Shown: in pieces, positions 16,973 through 25,383 of the stretch | Position numbering within the stretch: the first letter of the stretch is position 1 | How the letters are laid out: the number at the start of each line of letters is the position of its first letter | Source of the DNA: Streptomyces anulatus | GTDB lineage: Bacteria; Actinomycetota; Actinomycetes; Streptomycetales; Streptomycetaceae | Reading direction: 5' to 3' | Assembly: GCF_000721175.1 (NCBI RefSeq) | Contig: NZ_JOEZ01000008.1 | Span: 1 to 64,000, forward strand | Length of the DNA: 64,000 nt | Made by a program: the position numbers and the translations under genes | Notes under the pieces: generated by a model | What the model saw: only the letters and a program-made list of their open reading frames with translations | Database searches by the model: none | Told to the model about the DNA's origin: nothing

Positions 16973-17929
16973 ATGGATACCCAGCACGATATCGCCCTCA
17001 CCCGCGCCCTCGCGGGAGTTCCCAGGCCTCTCCCGTCCTCCGGCGTGATCCACGTCGCGGCCCCGCACCCGAACCGGTTCACGATCGTCGGCAACCACCT
17101 CGCGCAGCATGCCGAGTTGTCTCTCACCGCGATCGGGCTCGGCGTCCACATCCAGTCACTGCCCGCCGGGGCCAAGGTCGGCATCAAGGCGCTCACGGCC
17201 CACTTCACCGAGGGCGAGACGACGATCGCCTCCGCCCTGCGCGAACTGGAGGCCCACGGCTACCTGCACCGGACCCGCGTGAGGCTGGCGAACGGCCGGA
17301 TGGTCACCCGCACGGTTTTCTGCAACCAGCCGGGGGCGGTGCTGCGGGGCGGAGCCGTGGTGGTGCCGATCCCTGTGGTGGCGGCGCCGGTGCCGGTGCC
17401 GGAGGTGACGCCCGTGGTGGCGGCTGCGGTGCCTGAACCTGTGTCCGGCCCCACCCCCGTACCGGCAGAATCGCACCCGCCGGTCCGCTTGCCGTCGCGC
17501 ACCGCGCCCAAGCCGCCGCGCCCGCCGCTCCCCCAGCCCCGCGAACTCACCCCGGAGCTGCAACGGACCGCCTCCGCGCTCCTCGCCGGCCTTCGGCGTC
17601 ACGCGAAAGAGCTGGTGCTCTCCGAGGACGACGTCGAGGAGCTGATTCCCGGCGTGGCCGCCTGGCTGGAGCGCGACATGCACCCCGACGCGATCCGCCA
17701 TGCGTTGACGACCGAGCTCCCGTAGCCGCCGAAGTACCCGGCGAAGATCGTCAAGCACCGCCTCACCGTGCTCCTGCCACCACCGCTCCCCGGCACCGAG
17801 GACCTCGCGCCTCCCCGCAGAGCTGCGGCCACCCCTTTCCAGACCTGCGAGGGCTGCGACCGGGCCTTCCGCTCCCACCGCCCCGGCCACTGCCGCGACT
17901 GCCGGGCCCAGTACTGGGAGGCGGCCTAG
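16973..17929 (+). pseudogene. Helix-turn-helix regulator gene interrupted by in-frame TAG
   Basis: The reading frame from ATG 16973 gives a 250-aa product ending at TAG 17723-17725. The same frame continues open to TAG 17927-17929 and encodes a conserved-looking tail: HRLTVLLPPPLPG followed by a CxxC...CxxC zinc-ribbon-like motif (CEGCDRAF...CRDCRAQYW). In the intact Streptomyces family (recall) this tail is part of one protein of roughly 315-320 aa. The N-terminal part has a winged helix (about 45-115) and a Pro/Val-rich linker. A single change of GAG to TAG would explain the break. The gene therefore makes either a truncated protein lacking its Cys motif or, by readthrough, some full-length product. 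It is followed 49 bp later by a Uma2 remnant. Confidence 0.8.
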
Positions 17930-17978
17930 CATGAAGGGGACGACCCTGACCCCCGGGCACGATCGAGGAGCTCGCATC

Positions 17979-18156
17979 ATGACCATCGCCTCGGACGATG
18001 TACAGCGGGATGCTGCGCACTATCGGGCCATGCGCGACATCGTGGAGCAGATGCGGGAGCGCATCCCGGGCAAGTTCGAGATCACCAAGGAAGGGATCGT
18101 GCACGACATGATGGCCCCGGGGCGGCCCCACGAGCTGACGGCGGCCCAGGTGCGCC
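17979..18156 (+). pseudogene. Uma2-family (PD-(D/E)XK nuclease-fold) gene, 5' remnant
   Basis: From ATG 17979, with a GAGGAG box eight bases upstream, about 59 codons encode the typical N-terminus of Streptomyces Uma2 proteins (HYRAMRDIVEQM...GKFEITKEGIVHDMM...PHELTA). Similarity stops at about 18156, and the frame then runs in antisense through another gene fragment to 18389. The PD-(D/E)XK active-site half is missing, so no nuclease activity is expected. The 3' loss ends at exactly the base where the neighbouring remnant also loses its 3' end, so one deletion removed both. Confidence 0.8.
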
Positions 18157-18275
18157 TGACACAGGCTCTGCGGCAACGGCGGCTTCTCCACGTTGTCGGG
18201 CCAGACACTCGCCGTCACCACCGCCACTCCCGCGACGCCGAGCACCACGGTCAGCGGCAACCACTTCTTGTCCAT
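18157..18275 (-). pseudogene. 5' remnant of a third anchored Cys-rich protein gene
   Basis: From ATG 18275 the first 40 codons (MDKKWLPLTVVLGVAG...) match the start of the intact gene at 18919-19515 at 34 of 40 residues, up to LPQSLC. After that the frame passes antisense into the Uma2 remnant. The DNA homology to the intact copy begins at TGACACAGGCTCTGCGGCAA (18157). The fragment keeps the signal-anchor but has no further domain. It shows that the array once had at least three paralogues. Confidence 0.85.
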
Positions 18276-18304
18276 CGGTTGCTGTCCTCTTCGCTTGTCG
18301 TGTG

Positions 18305-18898
18305 TCAGGCGGCGCAGTCGTACTGCTTGGTCAGGTTTTCCACGGCCTCAAGGATCACGGTGCGCGAGTCCTTCTTCAGCGACGCGTAGTCCCAGTCCCG
18401 TCCGACGATGGCAACCGGTGAGACCTTGAGGGTGACGCTGATGTACTGCGCGTCGGGCCGCCTCATCTCCTTCGCGCACCTGTCCGGCAGTTGGACCTCA
18501 CTCCGCCGCTGGCCCACCCAGCCCGTGAGGCCGTCCCCGATGGGGGTGGCGCCCTTCGGGGGGTCGTTCAGCGTTTCGGTGGGCCGTACGTCCAAGGTGT
18601 ACTGGAGCCGCATGCCGCTCTTGTCGTCGGCGTTCTCCCGATTGACGAAGCAGATGGTGGAGAAGATCGGGTCCACCGACCTGGACACGGATCCCGAGCC
18701 CTCCGGGATGAGCCCGTCGACCACGACGGCTCCGCCCTTGCCGTCCTGGAGCAGGCCGGCGGTCCGCTCCGTCAGCATGCCCAGGCACAGGTTCCGCTCG
18801 CGCAGCTCCTTGAGCTCCGTCGGCCAGAGGTTGACCGTCGCGACGACCGCCGCCGCGACGGCGAGCACTGCGGGCAGCACCAGGTACTTCTTGTTCAT
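18305..18898 (-). CDS. Membrane-anchored Cys-rich protein, paralogue B
   Basis: Protein of 197 aa with an N-terminal signal-anchor (MNKKYLVLPAVLAVAAAVVATVNLW, about 1-25) and a predicted extracytoplasmic domain. I do not recognise a named family. Its four cysteines (NLC, TIC, DRC, YDC) occupy the same positions as in the adjacent paralogue (SLC, SC, AGC, YDC), and the C-terminal QYDCA is shared, so two disulfides are likely. A TTG at 18922 overlapping the upstream stop is a weaker start. It is the last intact gene of a four-gene operon behind the 749-aa protein, which suggests a partner or immunity/anchor role; that is inference. Confidence 0.75.
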   Translation of the reverse strand: MNKKYLVLPAVLAVAAAVVATVNLWPTELKELRERNLCLGMLTERTAGLLQDGKGGAVVVDGLIPEGSGSVSRSVDPIFSTICFVNRENADDKSGMRLQYTLDVRPTETLNDPPKGATPIGDGLTGWVGQRRSEVQLPDRCAKEMRRPDAQYISVTLKVSPVAIVGRDWDYASLKKDSRTVILEAVENLTKQYDCAA

Positions 18899-18918
18899 GG
18901 CTACGTTGGTCCCGACGG

Positions 18919-19515
18919 TCAATCCGCGCAGTCGTACCGCTTGGCGAGCCTGGTGGCCACTTCCCGCATCACGGTCACGTTGTTACGCAGCGCGATGTCC
19001 GCGTCGACAGGCCGCTTCTCCTCCAGCCTGGCCAAGCGCTCCTCATCCTGCGAGGGCACGTCGAGCGACACCTCGATGTACGGAGCAGTCGAGCCCATAC
19101 GGGCGGCGCAGCCGGCAGGCAACGTGACCTCGGCTTCGTCGGGAAGCGCCCAGCCGGCGAAGCCGGGACCGAGAGGGACGGAGTCCTTCTTGCGGCCGGG
19201 GGCGCTCCGGGTATCCGCGATGAGCAGCTTGTAGACCCCGCGCGGATAGTCGTTGTCCGAATTGGCGCGCAGCACGTAACACGATCTGAATACCGCGTAG
19301 TCAGTGGTCTTGCCCTTACTCTCCCACTCCTCCGCGCTGACCTCTCCCCCCTTGCCGTCGTCGATCAGCTCCGCCGTCTCCCGGCTGAGCGCACCATGAC
19401 ACAGGCTCTGCGGCAACCGCGGCTTCTCGACGTTCTCAGGCCAGACACTCGCCGTCACCACCGCCACCCCGGCGACGCCGAGCGTGATCGCCAACGGCAG
19501 CCACTTCTTGTCCAT
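18919..19515 (-). CDS. Membrane-anchored Cys-rich protein, paralogue A
   Basis: Protein of 198 aa with an N-terminal hydrophobic anchor (about 5-25) after a MDKKWL cap, then an extracytoplasmic domain with four conserved cysteines and a helical C-terminus ending YDCAD. It is homologous to the following gene and nearly identical at its start to the remnant at 18157-18275. It begins 3 bp after the 749-aa gene ends, so the genes are almost certainly cotranscribed. No family is recognised. The topology (short inside, large outside) and linkage to WXG-like and large helical proteins suggest a surface or secretion-associated component. Confidence 0.75.
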   Translation of the reverse strand: MDKKWLPLAITLGVAGVAVVTASVWPENVEKPRLPQSLCHGALSRETAELIDDGKGGEVSAEEWESKGKTTDYAVFRSCYVLRANSDNDYPRGVYKLLIADTRSAPGRKKDSVPLGPGFAGWALPDEAEVTLPAGCAARMGSTAPYIEVSLDVPSQDEERLARLEEKRPVDADIALRNNVTVMREVATRLAKRYDCAD

Positions 19516-19518
19516 CGA

Positions 19519-21768
19519 CTACTGCCCCATCAGCTTGTCGGCCTCGGTCAAGCCGTTCAGGTACCACTCCTTGGCCTTCGGCTGGAGATGGTCCTCGTAC
19601 TCGCCGGGGCTCGCGTCCAGATCCGTCATCGAGAGCCCTCGTTCCGTGGCCATCTGGCGCAACATGCCGTACATCTGCTTCTGGCCGTAGTCGTAGTGCT
19701 TGATCATGTTGTTGCGGGTCTCAGCATCAACCTTGGCGTTCTCCTTGTTCAGGTGCTCGTTCAGACCAGCGTCCACCGTTCGCTGCATCGCATCGCCAGC
19801 GAACGGGATGGGTGTGAGCAGCCCGCCGACGATGTGGTAATTGAGCACCCTCTTGTAGGCGTTGGCGTCCTTCTCCGCCTGGCCCAGGTCGTAGATGACA
19901 TCACCGCGCACGCCGTCGAGGTGACCGAGCACGAAGGCAGACTGCTTGACCCATGCCCGCAACTCTTCGTCTTTCTGGCGGAAGGAGTGTGCCTGGAAGC
20001 GATCGAGCCCCTCACTGGTGACCACGGACTGCGAGGCGTGAATCATCTTGTAGGCGTTGGGATCCTCTGCTGTCGCTCGGATGATCCGGGTGAGGTCACC
20101 CCGGTCGATCTCGAGCTGGTTGAAGTCGGTAACCCCGTCCATCTCCTTGCCGAGGATCTGGTGCACGTCGGAGCCGTAGTCGGCGATCATGTCGGCCATC
20201 GGCAGGCGCATGGTGACGGGGATGGCGCTCTGGTCCTTGTGGAGAGCCGCCGTGTACTCGCCCATCACCCGCTCGAAGATCGCGGTCTCGGCGGCGTCGT
20301 GGTGAGCCGGAACCAGGTGCATCGGGGAACCGGGCGCGCGGCCGGTGGCCGCGGCCTCAAGTGCGAGGCCGAGCTCGGCGCGGGCCGAGGTGTACTGCTT
20401 CTCGTCCGGCATCTTGCTCTGGACTTCGCCGCCGGGCCACTCCCGGTCCTCCAGGAAGTACTTGAGGTTGTCGGTGGTGTTCGGGTCGAAGTAGTGGGTC
20501 GAGGCGGACGGGTTGCGGCTCATGGCGTTCAGCAGGCCCTTCATCGGGTCCTCCTGCGTGCCCTGCCAGTGCCTCAGGGGGCCGTCGTAGGCGTCGTCGT
20601 TGCCCGTCTCCCACTCACGGATGGTGTCGCCGACCTCGGTCAGGAAGGCCTCGCTGTAGACCGGGTCGCCCGCGTCCTTCTTCCAGGGCGAGGACTTCTC
20701 CTTGGGATCCTTGTTCGGGTCGTACACGGCGTTGTCGCCGGCGTCGGCGGCCATCAGGTCCGTGAGGTTCTTCAGGGTCGCGGCACCGCCCCCGATGGTC
20801 CCGGGGTGCTGGCGGGGCAAGCCGTTGCCGTCGCGGGCCGTGGTGATGAGCTTGTCGGTCCAGGCCGAGGTGACACCACCGGGGGAACCGATCGAGGAGT
20901 CCGGTCCGGTGGCGGTGGCAAGAGAGCCGGACAGCGCCTTGTAGAGGCGGGCGTCGGTGCTGGAGACCTGGCTGTCCCGGCCGCCCGACTCCAGGCTGCT
21001 GGCGAGCAGCAGGACGGCCTCCTGCTGGTCACGGCCCCGGTAGCTGAGGTTCGTCATCAGCTGCTCGGCGAAGGCCGGCGAGTTCTTGCCTTCCTCGGCG
21101 AAGGTGAGGAGCCGCTCGCGCTCGTCGTCGTCGAGGTGTTCCCAGCGCGCGTAGAGCTTGGCAGCCTCACGGCCGTTCTCCGCCTGCTGCTTCTCCTCGG
21201 CGCGCATCCTCTTGGCGTCGGCGATGCCATTGAGGTCGGTGCTGCCGAAGTCGTTGGGGTGATTGCGGATCAGCGCGCGCAGGCCCCAGGCGCAGATCTC
21301 ATCGGCTTCGTTGGCACGTTTCAGGATCCCTTCGAGCTTGCCACGCAGCGCCTCGAACTGCGCCTCGGTGGCGAGGGGTTCGGTGCTGTCCTTGGAGCGG
21401 CGGTCGGGGTGGACTCGATGGCTGAGAACGCCGTTGGGGTAGATGATGATGCCCGGCGGCGGATTCTCGTACGCGTACTTGAGGTCGTCCTGAGCCGACT
21501 TGAAGAGGGTGTGGGCATCACTGAGAAGGTCGCGTACCGACTCCGCTTCGGTGACAGCGTCACTGAATTCATTGGCGGTCTTGGTGACGAACCCCTTGGT
21601 TACGGAGGCGTTTTCGCCCGCCCAGCTGGACTTGCCGGCCTTGGACTCCATTGCCTTGGCGTCGGTCTGGAGAGGCGATTTCAGCTTGCCGATCATCTCG
21701 GTCCACTGCGTCACCGCCGTGGCGAGCGGGGTGAGCCGGGCGGTGAGGAGCTGCTCGAAGGTGGGCAC
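19519..21768 (-). CDS. Large helical protein, DUF6571-like, possibly secretion-associated
   Basis: Protein of 749 aa with no signal peptide. The first about 130 residues are alpha-helical with a WAGENA motif and heptad-like pattern (FEQLLTARLTPLATAVTQW...), resembling the N-terminal helical modules of WXG100/LXG-type secreted proteins. The rest is largely helical and polar, with a hydrophobic patch at about 665-685 (VGGLLTPIPFAGDAM). It resembles Streptomyces proteins annotated DUF6571 (recall, moderate certainty). No enzymatic motif is recognised. It lies 12 bp after a small WXG-like gene and 3 bp before an anchored protein gene, so all act as one operon. A type VII-type effector/partner module is the leading inference. 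Confidence 0.7.
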   Translation of the reverse strand: MPTFEQLLTARLTPLATAVTQWTEMIGKLKSPLQTDAKAMESKAGKSSWAGENASVTKGFVTKTANEFSDAVTEAESVRDLLSDAHTLFKSAQDDLKYAYENPPPGIIIYPNGVLSHRVHPDRRSKDSTEPLATEAQFEALRGKLEGILKRANEADEICAWGLRALIRNHPNDFGSTDLNGIADAKRMRAEEKQQAENGREAAKLYARWEHLDDDERERLLTFAEEGKNSPAFAEQLMTNLSYRGRDQQEAVLLLASSLESGGRDSQVSSTDARLYKALSGSLATATGPDSSIGSPGGVTSAWTDKLITTARDGNGLPRQHPGTIGGGAATLKNLTDLMAADAGDNAVYDPNKDPKEKSSPWKKDAGDPVYSEAFLTEVGDTIREWETGNDDAYDGPLRHWQGTQEDPMKGLLNAMSRNPSASTHYFDPNTTDNLKYFLEDREWPGGEVQSKMPDEKQYTSARAELGLALEAAATGRAPGSPMHLVPAHHDAAETAIFERVMGEYTAALHKDQSAIPVTMRLPMADMIADYGSDVHQILGKEMDGVTDFNQLEIDRGDLTRIIRATAEDPNAYKMIHASQSVVTSEGLDRFQAHSFRQKDEELRAWVKQSAFVLGHLDGVRGDVIYDLGQAEKDANAYKRVLNYHIVGGLLTPIPFAGDAMQRTVDAGLNEHLNKENAKVDAETRNNMIKHYDYGQKQMYGMLRQMATERGLSMTDLDASPGEYEDHLQPKAKEWYLNGLTEADKLMGQ

Positions 21769-21780
21769 GGTGGCGACTCC

Positions 21781-22248
21781 TTACCGGAAGTACTTGCTGA
21801 TCTGGGAGGCGGGAACGGCCCCGTCCGCCTCTGGGGCAACGGGACCGATGATGCGCAGTTGCGCCTCGATCCACTCGTCGTCGGCCTTGCTCGACTTCTT
21901 CGTGTAATCGAGGTGATTGGAGATATGAGCACATGCCTGCAGGAGGGTCTTCACCTGCTTCTCCCAGGTCCCGATCACTTCCGTGAACGCCGCGCCGGTG
22001 TCGAACCCGTCGCCCTTGAGGCCCTTACCTGCGGTCTCGCTCGCCGCCTTCGCGTGCTTTCCGGTCGATTCGAGGCCGTTGAACAGGTCGAAGGCGGCGT
22101 GACCGATGTCCCCCAGCTCGTCGTCCGCGACCACGTAGTCGGCAGCCCCTTTCGGCCCGGAACCTCCGGTTCCGCCGGTGCCGCCGACCTGGTTCAGCCT
22201 CATCGCAGCGGCGGCCTTCAGCTCGCCCCACTCCTGTTCGAACGACAT
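21781..22248 (-). CDS. Small WXG100-like helical protein
   Basis: Protein of 155 aa, first gene of the operon. The start MSFEQEWG is preferred over an ATG three codons earlier. It has a helical N-terminus containing a W (EWGELKAAAAMRLNQ), a Gly-rich loop (GGTGGTGGSG) and a long amphipathic region with IGTWEKQVKTLLQACAHIS. Size and composition recall ESAT-6-like (WXG100) proteins of the type found in streptomycete gene pairs, but the classic WxG tripeptide is not present, so the label is tentative. The next gene starts 12 bp downstream. Confidence 0.65.
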   Translation of the reverse strand: MSFEQEWGELKAAAAMRLNQVGGTGGTGGSGPKGAADYVVADDELGDIGHAAFDLFNGLESTGKHAKAASETAGKGLKGDGFDTGAAFTEVIGTWEKQVKTLLQACAHISNHLDYTKKSSKADDEWIEAQLRIIGPVAPEADGAVPASQISKYFR

Positions 22249-22348
22249 GATCCACACCCCGTGTACTACTAGACAGTCGCCTCGCGCGCGTCACCCTACC
22301 TGTGTGATCAAACGATTCTCCAGCAGCGGATCTCCGGCTCTCCCCCCT

Positions 22349-23170
22349 CTACGCTCTCCCGCGCGCCAGCAACGCGGCGTGCGGCAGCGCCAGCAGCCCG
22401 TCCGCCGAACGGAATTCGGCGCACAGCTCGTCGTACGCACGCCGGGCCTCCGCAACGCCTTCCAGCCCCCCGCTGTTGAGGACCTGGCCGATCGCGCCGA
22501 TCCCCCGCTCGGCCCCCGCCCACCAGGTGTCGGGGTCACAGCGGTGCTCCCACGCGGCCTCGGAACACTCCGCCCCCATGAACCCGGCCGCGTCGAGCAG
22601 GGCCGCGAGCCCCTCCCGCGTACGGGGGAAGTCGTCCTCGGCGGCGAGTGCCGGGAGCCAGTCAGGGCGGGTGAGGCCGGCCTCCTGGGCGGCGCGGCCG
22701 ATCAGGGCCTGGCCGAGGGCTCCGGGTGATCGCCAGATGGTGACCGCCACCCGGCCGCCCGGGCGGGTGATCCGGCGCAGCTCGGCCAGCGCTTCGCGCG
22801 GGCGGCCCACGTGGTTGAGGACGAAGTTGCAGACGACCGCGTCGAACGTGTCGTCCGCGTAGGGCAGTTCGGGCAGACGGGCGATGTGCGCCGCCGCGAT
22901 GCCCGGCACGGCCAGGCGGGTCGCGGCCGCCATGCCGGGTTCGGCGTCGGCCGCGTACACCGTCGCTCCGCGCGCGACCGCCTCCGTGCTCACGGTCCCA
23001 CTGCCGCAGCCCACGTCCAGGACGCGGCTGCCGGGCCCGGCCTCGGCGGCATCGAGGAGGGCCGCCGCCGGGTGGGCGCAGAGCCGGGCATAGGTGCGGG
23101 CGTACGCCTCTGCCTTGCCGGACCAGATGCGCCGCTCGGCGCGGTCGAAGGGAGTGGTCACGTCGGTCAC
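22349..23170 (-). CDS. Class I SAM-dependent methyltransferase
   Basis: Cytoplasmic methyltransferase of 273 aa. The start is the GTG at 23170, which overlaps the stop of the upstream gene by 4 bp (GTGA); longer frames upstream show no similarity. The SAM-binding motif VLDVGCGSGT is at 50-59, the acidic ribose-binding residue is in AADAEPGM, and motif IV-like DAVVCNFVLNHVG and GGRVAVTIW follow, all typical of UbiE/Coq5-like enzymes. The acceptor cannot be predicted. Translation coupling suggests a link with the hypothetical protein before it. Confidence 0.88.
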   Translation of the reverse strand: MTDVTTPFDRAERRIWSGKAEAYARTYARLCAHPAAALLDAAEAGPGSRVLDVGCGSGTVSTEAVARGATVYAADAEPGMAAATRLAVPGIAAAHIARLPELPYADDTFDAVVCNFVLNHVGRPREALAELRRITRPGGRVAVTIWRSPGALGQALIGRAAQEAGLTRPDWLPALAAEDDFPRTREGLAALLDAAGFMGAECSEAAWEHRCDPDTWWAGAERGIGAIGQVLNSGGLEGVAEARRAYDELCAEFRSADGLLALPHAALLARGRA

Positions 23171-23637
23171 GGCCCGATCCCCTTCGGTTCGAGTTCGGCG
23201 AAGTCCTCGTGGAGGGCGTCGAGATGGCGGCCGGTCGGCACGCCGGCCGGGGTCAGTTCCGCCAGCCGCCAGCAAGGCAACTGCTCCTCGACCTCGGTGG
23301 GAAGCGACCCGTCCGCCGGGTCCGTCAGGGCGTACAGCACCCCGAACGCGGTCTCCCTGGCGACCTCGCGGGCCAGCGCGCCGAGGTCCTCGGCGGTGAG
23401 CCCGGCCGCGAGGGCCCGGTCGACGGCGTCGGCGGCCACCCCGTCGGTTCGGTAGGCGTCCACCCACTGCGGGGCGGCCGTGCCCCAGGCGTCGACGTCC
23501 TGCCACACCGTCCGCAGGAGGCGGTAGCGGGCGAGCTGCGGCAGCCCTTCCTCCGCCTCGGACTCGGCCCAGTCCCGGGCGTCGGCATCCGCCCCCAGGG
23601 CGCTGAAGAGGGCTGTCAGCCTGTCGAGTTCGGTCAT
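23167..23637 (-). CDS. Hypothetical protein, coupled to the methyltransferase
   Basis: Acidic 156-aa protein without signal or membrane segments. The start at MTELDRLTALF is chosen because upstream codons lie in the divergent promoter region. No family is recognised. It is mainly helical, with WQDVDAWG and a Trp-containing core. It shares a GTGA overlap with the methyltransferase and is divergent from the reductase gene (160 bp gap). Confidence 0.65.
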   Translation of the reverse strand: MTELDRLTALFSALGADADARDWAESEAEEGLPQLARYRLLRTVWQDVDAWGTAAPQWVDAYRTDGVAADAVDRALAAGLTAEDLGALAREVARETAFGVLYALTDPADGSLPTEVEEQLPCWRLAELTPAGVPTGRHLDALHEDFAELEPKGIGP

Positions 23638-23797
23638 GGGGAGGGAGGCTACCGGCCGTGGCAGGATCGTGGCCCGGGACGGTGGGCAGTGCGGGGACCG
23701 ATGAGTTCTCGTGGGGCGCGCGGTCAGTACATCCGTAAGAGTGAGAAGCGACGCCGGGCACCGACCGGGGCCCGCCACGACACAGCCAGGAGATCTG

Positions 23798-24370
23798 ATG
23801 CGCACCCTGATCAGCACCGCCTTCGTTTCGCTCGACGGCGTCATGGAGGCCCCGGGAGGCGAGCCCGGCTACCGGAACTCGGGGTGGACGTTCAAGGACG
23901 TGGAGTTCCTGCCGGAGGCGTACGAGCTCAAGAACCGGGAGCAGGAGGAGGCCACGGCCCTGCTGCTGGGCCGGGCCAGCTACGAGGCGTTCAGCCCGGT
24001 GTGGCCGGGCATGGAGGAGTTCGCCGGGTACAAGGCGATGCCGAAGTACGTCGTCTCCACCAAACTGACCGACGGCGACCTGGTGTCCGACTGGGGCGAG
24101 ACCACGATCCTGCGGTCGCTGGACGAGGTCGCCGCCCTCAAGGAGACCGAGGGCGGCCCGATCATCGTCCACGGCAGCACCGAGCTGAACCGGAACCTCG
24201 CGGACGCCGACCTCATCGACCGTTACCACCTGCTCGTCTTCCCGCTCCTGCTCGGCGCGGGCAAGCGCCTGTTCAGCACGACGGACAAGGACGCCCAGAA
24301 GCTGAAGCTGGTCGAGCACGAGGCGTACGCGAACGGCATCCAGAAGAACGTCTTCGAGGTCGTCCGCTGA
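23798..24370 (+). CDS. Dihydrofolate reductase family protein (RibD C-terminal-like)
   Basis: NADPH-dependent reductase fold of 190 aa. It starts at ATG 23798 after an AGGAG box. It begins with the family signature MRTLISTAFVSLDGVMEAPGG and has LLLGRASYEAFSPVWP, a nucleotide-binding GGPIIVHGSTELNRNL and the closing LLVFPLLLGAGKRLF, all of the RibD_C/YyaP type. Members are common orphan reductases in actinomycetes, and the substrate is unknown. It is convergent with the AAA gene, with no clear terminator in the 37-bp gap. Confidence 0.88.
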   Translation: MRTLISTAFVSLDGVMEAPGGEPGYRNSGWTFKDVEFLPEAYELKNREQEEATALLLGRASYEAFSPVWPGMEEFAGYKAMPKYVVSTKLTDGDLVSDWGETTILRSLDEVAALKETEGGPIIVHGSTELNRNLADADLIDRYHLLVFPLLLGAGKRLFSTTDKDAQKLKLVEHEAYANGIQKNVFEVVR

Positions 24371-24407
24371 CGCGCCCCCGCCCCCGCCCCCGACTCTGCC
24401 GGGCCGG

Positions 24408-24932
24408 TCAGCCGGTGCGTACTCCTTCCAGGACCGCCTCCGCGACCCGCGCGGGCACGATCCCCGTCGTGTCGATCACCTGAGCTTCCCGGCGGAGCCA
24501 GTGCAGGGCCTGCTCGTAGTCGGTCAGGTGGTCCAGGCGCCACCGCCGGGCGTCGGCGCTCTCCGGCGCGGTGTCGGTCTCGATGCGTCCGACGAGGGTG
24601 TCCCGGTCGGTGTGCAGCAGGAAGTGGTGCACGGGGATGCCGGCCTTCGTCAGGCCGTCGTGGATCTCCTGCCAGTACGCCTCGACCAGGACCGTCTGCG
24701 TGACCACCAGCGTTCCGCCCACGTGGTCGAGGACCTGCCGTGCGGCCTCCACCACAAGGCCCCGCCAGGGCGGGAAGTCCTGGAAGTCCTTCTCCGGCAC
24801 TCCCAGCACGTGACAGAGCATCTCGCCGACCTTCTCGGTGTCGAAGAGCCGGGACTCCGGAAGGAGCGAGGTCACCTCCTTCGCGGTGGTGGTCTTGCCC
24901 GCGCCGAAGGTGCCGTTCAGCCAGATGATCAT
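24408..24932 (-). CDS. P-loop ATPase/kinase, TmrB-like
   Basis: Small NTP-binding protein of 174 aa. A Walker A motif GTFGAGKTT sits at residues 7-15, and LFDTEKVGEML and LVVTQTVLV follow, as in shikimate/adenylate-kinase-like and TmrB-type proteins. TmrB-like members confer tunicamycin resistance in some bacteria, but this role is not established for Streptomyces paralogues. A role as a small-molecule kinase is an inference from fold only. It is a single gene, convergent with the reductase. Confidence 0.8.
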   Translation of the reverse strand: MIIWLNGTFGAGKTTTAKEVTSLLPESRLFDTEKVGEMLCHVLGVPEKDFQDFPPWRGLVVEAARQVLDHVGGTLVVTQTVLVEAYWQEIHDGLTKAGIPVHHFLLHTDRDTLVGRIETDTAPESADARRWRLDHLTDYEQALHWLRREAQVIDTTGIVPARVAEAVLEGVRTG

Positions 24933-25047
24933 GCCTCCACCCTAGGGCTCCGCCCCGATGGGTTCGCGGGAATCTTTCGATGCTCGGTCGGCATGGACGT
25001 ACCTCGCCCACCCTCCGTAGGCTGGTGATCACCTACGAGGGGGCAGA

Positions 25048-25383
25048 GTGAACGGCAATCCGCTGTACCACTGGATAGCGCTGGCAGTGTCCACGGCGCT
25101 CGTGTTGCCGGTGCCGGTGGCGATACTGGCAGGGTGGACACCGCCGTGGATGCGGAAGCGACGCGCCGGGATGCGGCTTCGCGCCTACGGCGTCCTGTGC
25201 GTCTACGCCTTCCTGCTCGTCAACAGCATCCCCCGGATCGCCGACGCCTCCTTCGACACGGTCATGGCCTGCATGAACGTCGGCTTGGGCTTCATTGCCG
25301 CCGGTGTCGTCCTGCTACTGCTCGCGGAGCGCAAGGATTCAGGCGCCCAGCACGCGAGCCCGGTCGAACCTGGGGAGGGCTGA
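25048..25383 (+). CDS. Small integral membrane protein
   Basis: Protein of 111 aa, GTG start after GAGGGGGCAG. Three hydrophobic segments are seen: about 8-29 (ALAVSTALVLPVPVAIL), about 46-63 (AYGVLCVYAFLLVNSI) and about 73-92 (MACMNVGLGFIAAGVVLLLL). A basic loop WMRKRRAGMRLR lies between the first two. No family is recognised. It is followed by about 400 bp without a supported gene. Confidence 0.7.
   Translation: MNGNPLYHWIALAVSTALVLPVPVAILAGWTPPWMRKRRAGMRLRAYGVLCVYAFLLVNSIPRIADASFDTVMACMNVGLGFIAAGVVLLLLAERKDSGAQHASPVEPGEG

Noticed and set aside
15476..22248. A complete integrated phage or plasmid
   Set aside because: No integrase, transposase, replication or transfer gene and no flanking att duplication is visible. 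The content looks like ordinary accessory genes with local decay.
19396..22272. 958-codon open frame on the plus strand
   Set aside because: It is antisense to the 749-aa and WXG-like genes. Its Val/Leu/Gly-rich composition is typical of a GC-rich shadow frame, and it has no family similarity.
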